Below are positions 1 through 6,557 of a stretch of 7,221 nt of DNA, piece after piece. The position numbers were made by a program, and so were the translations under genes. The stretch covers positions 1 through 7,221 of the forward strand of contig CALYRP010000045.1 of the NCBI GenBank assembly GCA_945483255.1, given 5' to 3'. Under the pieces are notes generated by a model. It made no database searches. It saw nothing but the letters and a program-made list of their open reading frames with translations, and was not told the DNA's origin. Each line of letters opens with the position of its first letter. Position 1 is the stretch's first letter. The stretch is from an uncultured Pseudomonadota bacterium (GTDB lineage Bacteria; Pseudomonadota; Alphaproteobacteria; Rs-D84).

Positions 1-762
1 GCAATTCCAATTTATATTGCGACAAGTGCGACAATTTATCGCAAAAAAGAATTAATAATCGCAATTCCATTTGTTGATAAAATTGTCGAATATATATCAA
101 AATATTTACCAAAAAAGCCGGCCGAAATAAAAACCGACGAACCAGTTGTCGTTGAAAAAAAAGACGAACCAATTGCACCCGAATATCCGTCTGATATGCC
201 ACCGGAATTGCGCGTTCCCTATTCGCGTGCAAAAAACAATATGTCTTTTACCGGGACGGTTTCCGTATATAATAAACAACCAATAAAAAACACGGAACCA
301 GAACAAAAGGATGACACATCTGACGCATTCCCTATTCCAACTGATTTTGATATCAGCGAAGAATTAAATTCTGAAACAACCGACGCATCAATTCCAACAT
401 TTACAGATATAAATTTTGATGACGAACCAGAAAAAACAGAAACATTGGAAAATAAAACCACAAAATATTTTCAATCAAAAAACATAGAATTTGAAACATA
501 CAAACAATTTGTTGCAACATCCAAATATGTGATATATGAACATAATGATAATGATTTTTGGATTATGGACGACCAGGTCTGGTTCGCAGCCGGTCAACAA
601 ATCGAAAGCCCAATAAACGAATTAATTGATTTGGGCAAACAAAATGGATTGTTGCCTGTACTTTATTTAGATTCACAAAACATAATGGATATCGAAGACA
701 CAATAAACAAATTTGAAACCGCCGGCATCCGCGTAATCAAATCATTGGATGAATTAGATTAA
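1..762 (+). CDS. Unrecognised protein, C-terminal 253 codons (5' end outside window)
   Basis: The frame is open from base 1 to a TAA at 760-762, so the start lies before the window; internal ATGs at 196 and 241 have no convincing ribosome binding site and the coding character continues upstream of them. Seen: a mildly hydrophobic opening (about residues 1-40, with IPIYIATSATIY and two lysine-rich ends) that could follow or include a membrane-proximal segment. Then comes a long acidic, Pro/Glu/Thr-rich linker (about 45-160), probably disordered. It ends in a compact domain (about 165-253) with aromatic/acidic strands (DNDFWIMDDQVWFAAG) and a predicted strand-helix-strand ending (PVLYLDS, DIEDTINKFETAGI, RVIKSLDEL). 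There are no cysteines in the visible part, unlike the genes on the other strand. I do not recognise the family. The C-terminal layout faintly recalls small nuclease-like alpha/beta folds, but I see no catalytic D/E-x-K signature and make no such claim. Confidence 0.85.
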   Translation, partial: AIPIYIATSATIYRKKELIIAIPFVDKIVEYISKYLPKKPAEIKTDEPVVVEKKDEPIAPEYPSDMPPELRVPYSRAKNNMSFTGTVSVYNKQPIKNTEPEQKDDTSDAFPIPTDFDISEELNSETTDASIPTFTDINFDDEPEKTETLENKTTKYFQSKNIEFETYKQFVATSKYVIYEHNDNDFWIMDDQVWFAAGQQIESPINELIDLGKQNGLLPVLYLDSQNIMDIEDTINKFETAGIRVIKSLDELD

Positions 763-770
763 ATTCCAAG

Positions 771-1042
771 GTTCTCCCCCAATATGGGGGGGAGTGCAGC
801 GCAGCCGGGAGGGGGTTAAGGTTCTCCCCCAATATGGGGGAGTGCCGTCGAAGACGGGAGGGGGTTATTGTTCTCCCCCAGTATGGGGGAGTGCCGTCGA
901 AGACGGGAGGGGGTTATTGTTCTCCCCCAATATGGGGGAGTGCCGTCGAAGACGGGAGGGGGTTATTGTTCTCCCCCAGTATGGGGGAGTGCCGTCGAAG
1001 ACGGGAGGGGGGTTAATGTTCTCCCCCAATATGGGGGAGAAC
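771..1042. repeat. Tandem array of 49-50 bp hairpin repeats (5 full units + partial sixth)
   Basis: Units begin with GTTCTCCCCC at 771, 821, 870, 919, 968 and 1018; lengths are 50, 49, 49, 49, 50 and a truncated 25 bp. Units 2-4 differ only at one loop base. Each unit has three parts: a hairpin CTCCCCC-ARTAT-GGGGGAG (7 bp stem), a smaller hairpin CCGTC-GAA-GACGG (absent or replaced in unit 1), and a closing GGGAGGGGG followed by a short AT-rich joint. The closing G tract can also pair with the opening CTCCCCC, so each unit has two mutually exclusive folds. The array fills almost all of the 294 bp between two convergent genes, starting 8 bp after one stop codon and ending 14 bp from the other. 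No spacers separate the units, so it is not a CRISPR. It resembles, in general design, the REP/BIME-type dispersed palindromic repeats of bacteria; whether it blocks transcription or protects mRNA 3' ends is inference. Confidence 0.93.
1018..1042. terminator. Perfect 10-bp palindrome at array end, possible bidirectional 3'-end hairpin
   Basis: The last, truncated repeat unit forms GTTCTCCCCC-AATAT-GGGGGAGAAC, a perfect 10 bp stem with a 5 nt loop; the other units have only a 7 bp stem because GTGCC follows GGGGGA instead of GAACC. It lies 14 bp downstream of the stop of the 908-codon gene on the - strand. No T tract follows on either strand, so this is not a classic intrinsic terminator. It could stabilise the operon's mRNA 3' end or assist a factor-dependent stop. 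The structure is seen; the role is inferred. Confidence 0.4.
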
Positions 1043-1056
1043 CGTCACTCTGGAAT

Positions 1057-3783
1057 CTAAAACTGAAGAGTGGTGCAGCGTTCGTCGACAAAATCGTCGG
1101 TTTCCCATTTTTTACATATTCTGTCTGAAAATATCGACCATTTTGTTTTTTCACAATAACGTTTTGAAACACATTTTTTACATTCCATTGTATCATTATC
1201 GAAATCTGTCGTTATTTTTTCCATATAATTCCATTCATTTGCAAAATATTCCCCATGGGTTTCAGTCTGTTTTTCTTCCTGGGCAGAAATAAATGCAGCA
1301 TTTCTAGCAGTATCACTAGCCTGCACAGCACCATCTATAGCCACTGCCGCAACACCAACAGATGCTGCTGTCAAACCGGCTATAGCAACGGCTGCAGCGT
1401 TTCCTACAAAAACACCTCCCAAAACTGTCATACCTGCCGCAAAAGAGCCTCCAGCGCCTGCTGCTAAGGAAGCCAAACCACCTCCCCACCCACCTGCTGC
1501 TATACCTGCAGAAAAGACAGTCGCAACAACTATTGCCGTAACAACAATTATCCCTATAACAATCTTTGCCCATAATGCTTGACCAACCGGCGCCTTGGAA
1601 AATGCAGATATTGCCGCCATATTTACACACGATTCACGTGCGGCAATACGTTTGGCATCTTCGCCATTTAATTTCAGATTATTTGCCAATCTTTCTTGAA
1701 TCCTTGACAAATCGGTTGACATACGTTCGCTTAATTTATCATATTCGCGATAATAATTATCTTTGGCCTGTTGTAATGCGGCGTTTGCAATATTTCGACG
1801 AATTGTGTTTGATAATTGTGGAAAACGAACTTTGTTATCTTTAAACATATCCGTTACACCCGCAACATGACGACCGGTCATACAATATTGAACAAAGTTA
1901 TCACTTTCAACCGATTTAATTACACGATTAATATCGGATTGTAATTGATTTAATTCGCTGCGCACCAATTCTTTATCACGTTCGGTGATTTCAATGTCTT
2001 TTTCATTATCTAATGCCGCAATATACGCATCAATATCAATCATACCATCATTGGTAATTTCAACACTTTCCCATTTGATAACGCCGGTTATAACGCCCGC
2101 AAACGGCGCAACATACCCCAATTCTTCGGATTGTGCGTTTTTATTACGTCCCAATTCATAATCCGAAATATCATCAATGCTGGCGCGACAATCAAACCAT
2201 TTGAAACCTTTGGTTGAATCGGGGGAATCGGTTGAATATTGACATACTTTGTATTCCAAAGATTGCGCACCAATTTTTGTCCCCAGCGCATATTGCGCAC
2301 ACGATTGATTATCACCACAGACCTTGGTCATTGCGGTATCAACGGCGGCTTCGCACGTTGCCAACATTTCATTATCGATATTTAATATGACGCCTTGGAT
2401 AATTTGTGCAACTTCGTCATATATTTCATCGCCCTGCACTTTTTCTTTGCCGTAAACTTTCTGGCATCCCGGCAATTTATCATATGGGCACATACGCATA
2501 ATTATATTTGTATCCAATCCGATACATTGCGAATAATCGGGACCACACCTGTCCGTGCTTTGCATACATTCTTTGATTTCAGATGTACAAGAATCAACGC
2601 GCATTGCGGATAATTTTGCCAAAATAGATGGCCACAGTGTTGAAGATTCTGGATTGTCATATGTTCCCCCAGTTGCCGCTAAACACGGTTCCAATTCAAC
2701 ACGACAAAATGATTTTACCATTTCCGGACGTGATAAACATGCATCATACGAAGTATTCCCATCAATCGTATCTTTACATGCGTTTACAAAACAATTCGAA
2801 ACATTATCCAGACACGATGTTCGTATATTTGATTCAGACTTTGATTCCGCCAATTTGATTAATGGTGCCGAATTTTTCAAAAAGGTTTCCCAAACATTAT
2901 CTTTTACTTTCTTGCAATTATTCAACACCGATTCACAAATTACTTTTTTGGATTCCAGAACATCCATCGTCGATTTTGCAATCACAACCGATGAATTTTC
3001 ACCATCAATTGCAACTGTATTTTTCATACCACCATAAATGCTTTCTTTGCCAACCGTCGAAACACATCCAACAAAATCATTTCCGCAGCCGGCTGTTGTC
3101 TGCATACATTTTGTAAATTCAATTGTGCACGCACCCAAATCATATTTATTATCACTTTGATATTTATCCAGTGCCGCATCACGCACAGACTTTTGCGCCG
3201 CCGCCAATGTTGCACGCCCCGCACGCCCACGTTCTTTCAAAGCGTTTTCAAACCCGGCGCAATCTGATTTAACCTTTTGCACATACATATTTTTGATTAA
3301 TGTTAATTGCGATTTACATTCTGGTAATTTCTTGGCACATATGTCATGCATTTCAAGGCGCAATTTATCACCGATTGAACCGACTGAAACATCTAAATCT
3401 TCATCATCTTCGTCATCATCATTATCAAAATTTGACATGGCTTCGTTAACCATATCACCTGCATTAATCCGATCCAATGTATCGTTTTGCAAATCAACAG
3501 ATGTCTTAAAATCTTTTTCAATTTGTTTTAATTGTTCGTTTAAATCTTTGATTTGATTACTGCATTGGCAACGACCACCAGATGCATTATCAATCATACA
3601 TCCGGCATCCATACACGCATCATATTTTTCCTGGCACGAAGACGAAGTGGTTGCCGACGATTCCGCAACACTTGTTCCGACATTAATTACATTTTGTCGT
3701 GCAACCGTTGTCCGCGCAGCAAACCCAGGCATCACATTTGCCATACAAATAAACGCAATAAAGATTTTAACAAACGCTTTCAT
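1057..3783 (-). CDS. Secreted 38-cysteine protein with C-terminal membrane segment (downstream paralogue)
   Basis: A 908-aa protein starting at ATG 3783 and ending at TAG 1057. A Sec signal peptide is clear (KAFVKIFIAFI..., likely cleavage after GFA, about residue 22). Domains seen: N-terminal C-x6-C-x4-C and GGRCQC block (50-74); a helical, charged stretch (78-115); an acidic tract (120-131); C-x6-C at 149/156; C-x6-C-x6-C-x6-C at 219-240 and again at 399-420; C-x6-C-x4-C at 324-336; a CMTGR motif at 634; amphipathic helices at 590-715. A hydrophobic Gly/Ala-rich region (about 736-820) follows, then a C-terminal five-cysteine domain with CxxC at 868-871. The mature protein has 38 cysteines, in the same order as its upstream neighbour. 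The ATG is 2 bp after the neighbour's TAA and has no good Shine-Dalgarno, which suggests translational coupling. The family is uncharacterised to my knowledge. An envelope or surface location is inferred from the signal peptide and the cysteines; no enzymatic motif is visible. Confidence 0.92.
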   Translation of the reverse strand: MKAFVKIFIAFICMANVMPGFAARTTVARQNVINVGTSVAESSATTSSSCQEKYDACMDAGCMIDNASGGRCQCSNQIKDLNEQLKQIEKDFKTSVDLQNDTLDRINAGDMVNEAMSNFDNDDDEDDEDLDVSVGSIGDKLRLEMHDICAKKLPECKSQLTLIKNMYVQKVKSDCAGFENALKERGRAGRATLAAAQKSVRDAALDKYQSDNKYDLGACTIEFTKCMQTTAGCGNDFVGCVSTVGKESIYGGMKNTVAIDGENSSVVIAKSTMDVLESKKVICESVLNNCKKVKDNVWETFLKNSAPLIKLAESKSESNIRTSCLDNVSNCFVNACKDTIDGNTSYDACLSRPEMVKSFCRVELEPCLAATGGTYDNPESSTLWPSILAKLSAMRVDSCTSEIKECMQSTDRCGPDYSQCIGLDTNIIMRMCPYDKLPGCQKVYGKEKVQGDEIYDEVAQIIQGVILNIDNEMLATCEAAVDTAMTKVCGDNQSCAQYALGTKIGAQSLEYKVCQYSTDSPDSTKGFKWFDCRASIDDISDYELGRNKNAQSEELGYVAPFAGVITGVIKWESVEITNDGMIDIDAYIAALDNEKDIEITERDKELVRSELNQLQSDINRVIKSVESDNFVQYCMTGRHVAGVTDMFKDNKVRFPQLSNTIRRNIANAALQQAKDNYYREYDKLSERMSTDLSRIQERLANNLKLNGEDAKRIAARESCVNMAAISAFSKAPVGQALWAKIVIGIIVVTAIVVATVFSAGIAAGGWGGGLASLAAGAGGSFAAGMTVLGGVFVGNAAAVAIAGLTAASVGVAAVAIDGAVQASDTARNAAFISAQEEKQTETHGEYFANEWNYMEKITTDFDNDTMECKKCVSKRYCEKTKWSIFSDRICKKWETDDFVDERCTTLQF
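1324..1578 (-). other. Hydrophobic Gly/Ala-rich insertion, predicted membrane region (residues 736-820)
   Basis: A strongly hydrophobic stretch, IVIGIIVVTAIVVATVF (about 741-757), is followed by a Gly/Ala-rich linker containing GGWGGG and a second run, about 780-816, rich in A, V and G with GxxxG-like spacing. The upstream paralogue has only a short polar Gly/Ser/Lys linker at the same place. The five-cysteine C-terminal domain that follows is shared with the soluble paralogue and should also be in an oxidising compartment, so an even number of membrane crossings (a hairpin) is the simplest topology. That topology is inferred. Confidence 0.7.
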
Positions 3784-3785
3784 TT

Positions 3786-6320
3786 TTAATATTGAATATC
3801 TTCACATGTTTCTTGTTCGGCGCCCCATTCTTTGCAATAGTCGTTTTTTTCATATGCACATTCTTGGGTTCGTGTGCATTTTGTACAAATCATATCGTCC
3901 ATATTGAAATTCGTTGTTACCTGGCGTTTCAAAAGATATGTAGATTCTGATGAATACCCGACCAATTTACCGTCATTGCCTTTATTTCGAACAATTTCAT
4001 GTTTTGCACCCGAACCACCAGTCTTGGACGATATCGCTGCATTTTCACCCAACATTATACATTTTTTACGTGCGACATCTTGTTCGTCCAGATGATAATT
4101 TGCATCATTAATTTTCGCATATCGCGATTCCAGTTCTGCCGTTCCGTTAATTGCATCTTTGATAATTTCATCATATTTTGCGTTATAATATTTTTGTGCC
4201 GCCAATAATGCACCATTAACAATCGCAATACGTGCAGGTTGTGTAATATTTGGGAATGTTGGGTTATCAGATTTTCCGATATATTGCTGCAATCCATTGT
4301 TACCAGTCAAGCCTGCAACACGACGTCCCGTCATACAAAATTGCACACGCGGATCAGTTTCAATTGTCGATATAACACTTTTGATTGCGACGCTGATTGC
4401 GCCAACTTCGGTTTTAATTTTTTCTTTTGTCTTGTCATCCATGTAAATAACATCTTTGACTTTTTCAATATATTCATCACCTGATATAACCCCCGAATAA
4501 TCCGACAATGGTGTAATTTGGTCCCACATTATGCGACCAATTATTGTTGACGAATAAATATGACGATCATTTTTAGTCTTGGATAAATCCGCATTACGAA
4601 CTGTCTTTCCTAATTCTGTATCCATAATTTCGCTTGGTTTATTTTTACAATTCGCATAGATATTATCATCGTCATTGATTTCACAGAACTTCAATTCCAA
4701 TGTTCGCGATCCAACATTATCACCAATAATAAAATCATTACAACTTTCAGAATTGCCACACGTTTTCAACATTGCATCTTTGACCGCATTTTCACAAGCA
4801 TCCGAAAGTCCCGTATTAACCGCCAACATAATTCCACCTGCAATATTTGCCAATGTTTCACGAACGGTTTCTGTTTTCCCTTCGTATTCATGATAACATG
4901 CGGTTAATTTATCATCTGGGCAAAGTAATGCGATATCTTCGGCATCCAATCCAATACATTTTGAATAGTCCGCACCACATCTGTCATCATCTTGGATACA
5001 TGCACGAAATTCATCATTACATGCCGTTGCGCGCATTGATTCCAGTTTCGATAAAACCCCATTCCACAAACGCGATGTTGACGGATTTTCATACGATCCC
5101 CCGGTTGCCGCCAGGCACGGTTCCAGTTCGATTTTACAAAATGATTTATAGTTTTCTGGGCGTGATAAACACATATCGTACGAACCATTTTCTTGATTTA
5201 CATCAAAATGTTCACGACATGATTTTACATAGCAATCCGAAATAGATGTTATACATTTTGAACGCAAATTATCTTCGGCATTTAATTCGGCGGTCTTGAC
5301 AATCGGCGCAATATCTTTCAAAAACACACCCCAAACATCATCTTTTACATTTACACAATTATCTAAAACCGATTCGCATAAAACCTTTTTTGCAATTAAA
5401 TTATCCATTGTCGATGCAGATATTTGCGTATCGGAAAAATCATTACCAATTAAAACTTTTTTCGCATTTTCACTGACGTTTTCATTAGCAGATAAAATTA
5501 CACAATCATCAAATCCATTACCACAGCCCGCCGTCGTCTGCATACATTGTTTGAATTCACGTACACATTGTCCCAGACCATATTTGTTCTCATTTTTAAA
5601 TTCATTTAATGCCGCATCATGCACAGATTTTTTTGCATCAATTAATTTAGCATTTATTTCACCGGTCTGTTGTTTAATTGAATTTTCAAACGCATTGCAA
5701 TCCGAACGAATTTTTTGCACATACATCATCTTTAACATATCGCCATTTGATTTACACTTTGCCGGTGTTTGTTCAAAACACATTTCATCTGCGGCGATAT
5801 AAAGCGCGTCGCCATGTTTATTTGAAATATCGTCATCATCAACAAATTCTTCTTCATCGTCTTCATCATCGGCGATTGCAAACATTTTGTCCCAATCGGC
5901 ACGTGAAAGACTTTTTTTCTGGGATTCTGATACGGGTTCTTTTTTCTTGGTTGCAGATTCTGTGATTTGTTCAATATCGTCTGCGACATTTGCAATTTTT
6001 ACAAAATCCGAACCATATTGCGCCATTGTTGTGGCTTGTTCTTCGCGTGCAATTAAATCGTTTAATTGTTTTGATAAATCGATATGTTTATTTGAACATT
6101 GACAGCGTCCACCCGAAACATTATCAATAATACAAAACGCATCCATACACCCGAAATAAGAATCACTGCATTCCGCATCAACCAAAGAATTTACACCGGA
6201 TTCATTTATTTTTGTTCCACTATTAAACGCATCTTGCTTTGCGCCGGTATTGCGCGCCGCAAACACACCGGATTGCATGGCAAACAAAACCACAAAAAAG
6301 ACAAGAAACATTTTGCGCAT
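3786..6320 (-). CDS. Secreted 38-cysteine soluble protein (upstream paralogue)
   Basis: An 844-aa protein. The ATG at 6318-6320 is chosen because GGAGAGAG lies 8 nt upstream and the signal peptide (RKMFLVFFVVLFAMQSGVFA, cut near residue 21) begins immediately; the frame stays open 9 more codons to a TTG, but that would bury the ribosome site. Seen in order: C-x6-C-x4-C plus GGRCQC (51-75); a charged helical region (80-145); an acidic tract (151-164); cysteines at 181, 189 and 208; C-x6-C-x6-C-x6-C at 252-273 and again at 434-455; C-x6-C-x4-C at 356-368; a cysteine cluster at 509-558; CMTGR at 662; FPNITQPARIAI and helices at 690-735; and a C-terminal five-cysteine domain with CxxC at 812-815. 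All 38 mature cysteines pair up with those of the downstream gene. There is no membrane segment after the signal peptide. The tight operon suggests co-production and perhaps a heteromeric partnership. I know of no assigned function; similar unnamed proteins occur, from memory, in uncultured gut Alphaproteobacteria. Confidence 0.92.
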   Translation of the reverse strand: MRKMFLVFFVVLFAMQSGVFAARNTGAKQDAFNSGTKINESGVNSLVDAECSDSYFGCMDAFCIIDNVSGGRCQCSNKHIDLSKQLNDLIAREEQATTMAQYGSDFVKIANVADDIEQITESATKKKEPVSESQKKSLSRADWDKMFAIADDEDDEEEFVDDDDISNKHGDALYIAADEMCFEQTPAKCKSNGDMLKMMYVQKIRSDCNAFENSIKQQTGEINAKLIDAKKSVHDAALNEFKNENKYGLGQCVREFKQCMQTTAGCGNGFDDCVILSANENVSENAKKVLIGNDFSDTQISASTMDNLIAKKVLCESVLDNCVNVKDDVWGVFLKDIAPIVKTAELNAEDNLRSKCITSISDCYVKSCREHFDVNQENGSYDMCLSRPENYKSFCKIELEPCLAATGGSYENPSTSRLWNGVLSKLESMRATACNDEFRACIQDDDRCGADYSKCIGLDAEDIALLCPDDKLTACYHEYEGKTETVRETLANIAGGIMLAVNTGLSDACENAVKDAMLKTCGNSESCNDFIIGDNVGSRTLELKFCEINDDDNIYANCKNKPSEIMDTELGKTVRNADLSKTKNDRHIYSSTIIGRIMWDQITPLSDYSGVISGDEYIEKVKDVIYMDDKTKEKIKTEVGAISVAIKSVISTIETDPRVQFCMTGRRVAGLTGNNGLQQYIGKSDNPTFPNITQPARIAIVNGALLAAQKYYNAKYDEIIKDAINGTAELESRYAKINDANYHLDEQDVARKKCIMLGENAAISSKTGGSGAKHEIVRNKGNDGKLVGYSSESTYLLKRQVTTNFNMDDMICTKCTRTQECAYEKNDYCKEWGAEQETCEDIQY

Positions 6321-6328
6321 ATTAAAAA

Positions 6329-6336
6329 CTCTCTCC
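6329..6336 (-). promoter_or_regulatory. Ribosome binding site GGAGAGAG deciding the start at 6320
   Basis: On the - strand GGAGAGAG lies 8 nt before ATG (6318-6320). It is the only good Shine-Dalgarno in the leader, and it lies inside the reading frame of the longer TTG-initiated version, so it argues for the shorter 844-aa protein. Confidence 0.85.
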
Positions 6337-6349
6337 AATAATATCAACT

Positions 6350-6355
6350 ATTATA
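6350..6355 (-). promoter_or_regulatory. Extended -10 promoter (TGTTATAAT) of the two-gene operon
   Basis: On the - strand TATAAT at 6355-6350 is preceded by TGT, giving the extended -10 form TGnTATAAT. The hexamer 17 nt upstream (TTTTAA) is a poor -35 match, which is usual for extended -10 promoters. Transcription would begin near 6343, giving a leader of about 22 nt with the Shine-Dalgarno close to its 5' end. No other promoter is visible before the downstream gene, so both genes probably depend on this one. Confidence 0.7.
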
Positions 6356-6412
6356 ACATAAATTGAAAAACATTAAAAACAGTTTTTGATATTGGAATAT
6401 AAATTCGTTAAA

Positions 6413-6450
6413 AGTTCTATGTCACGCTAAGTGAACAATAACATTGAACT
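6413..6450. promoter_or_regulatory. Imperfect dyad upstream of the operon promoter
   Basis: On the + strand AGTTC (6413-6417) is mirrored by GAACT (6446-6450), and inside them TGTCAC (6420-6425) is mirrored by GTGAACA (6431-6437) with one bulged base around a GCTAA loop. The dyad sits about 60 bp upstream of the -10. It could be an operator or a hairpin in a longer leader if an upstream TATAAT (6473-6478, -) is used. The arms are short and an AT-rich gap yields such dyads by chance, so this is tentative. Confidence 0.25.
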
Positions 6451-6472
6451 ATAGTCGGATTTAGGTTCCAAG

Positions 6473-6478
6473 ATTATA
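6473..6478 (-). promoter_or_regulatory. Possible second, upstream -10 box (TATAAT)
   Basis: A perfect TATAAT on the - strand lies about 125 bp before the proximal promoter. The hexamer 17 nt upstream, CCGACC, matches the -35 consensus at only three positions and no extended -10 is present. If active, it would give the operon a leader of about 145 nt carrying the 6413-6450 dyad. Confidence 0.25.
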
Positions 6479-6516
6479 TCACCACACCGACACCAGGTCG
6501 GAATCAATATTTTTCC

Positions 6517-6542
6517 AAAAAAACACCGCCCATTCGGGCGGT
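6517..6542 (-). terminator. Intrinsic terminator of the gene at 6558-7221
   Basis: On the - strand ACCGCCC-GAAT-GGGCGGT forms a 7 bp, GC-rich stem with a 4 nt loop, followed after one G by seven T residues. It begins 15 nt after the TAA stop at 6558. This is a textbook Rho-independent terminator and shows that the 38-cysteine operon is transcribed separately from the gene before it. Confidence 0.93.
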
Positions 6543-6557
6543 TATTTTACTTACAAC

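Noticed and set aside
771..1042. CRISPR array
   Set aside because: Units are directly adjacent and nearly identical throughout, with no variable spacers and no cas genes in view.
794..1128. Several overlapping 60-88 codon reading frames across the repeat array
   Set aside because: A 49 bp unit without stop codons cycles through all three frames, so these frames are by-products of the repeat. They consist of the same peptide in shifted copies and have no ribosome sites.
2555..3037. 160-codon frame on the + strand, and a similar 168-codon frame at 5296-5802
   Set aside because: Both are antisense shadows of the cysteine-rich genes: equivalent frames appear opposite the same conserved regions in both paralogues, and neither has a ribosome site or promoter.
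3739..3783. Lipoprotein signal in the 908-aa protein (Cys13)
   Set aside because: The residues before the cysteine are A-F-I, which do not fit a lipobox, and a normal AxA-like cleavage region follows at about residue 22.
6321..6347. Nine-codon N-terminal extension of the 844-aa protein from TTG at 6345-6347
   Set aside because: It would place GGAGAGAG inside the coding region and put non-signal residues before a typical signal peptide. The start near 6343 predicted from the -10 also lies downstream of the TTG.
6388..6484. tRNA or tmRNA-like 3' end (GGTTCCAAG... ACCA) in the intergenic region
   Set aside because: Only about eight bases lie between the TTC-like loop and the CCA, too few for a T-stem plus acceptor stem, and no matching 5' acceptor arm is present.
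6487..6501. Small hairpin CCGAC-ACCAG-GTCGG
   Set aside because: Only a 5 bp stem, with no adjacent T tract on the - strand and only a distant one on the + strand where no gene precedes it; too weak to call a terminator or RNA.
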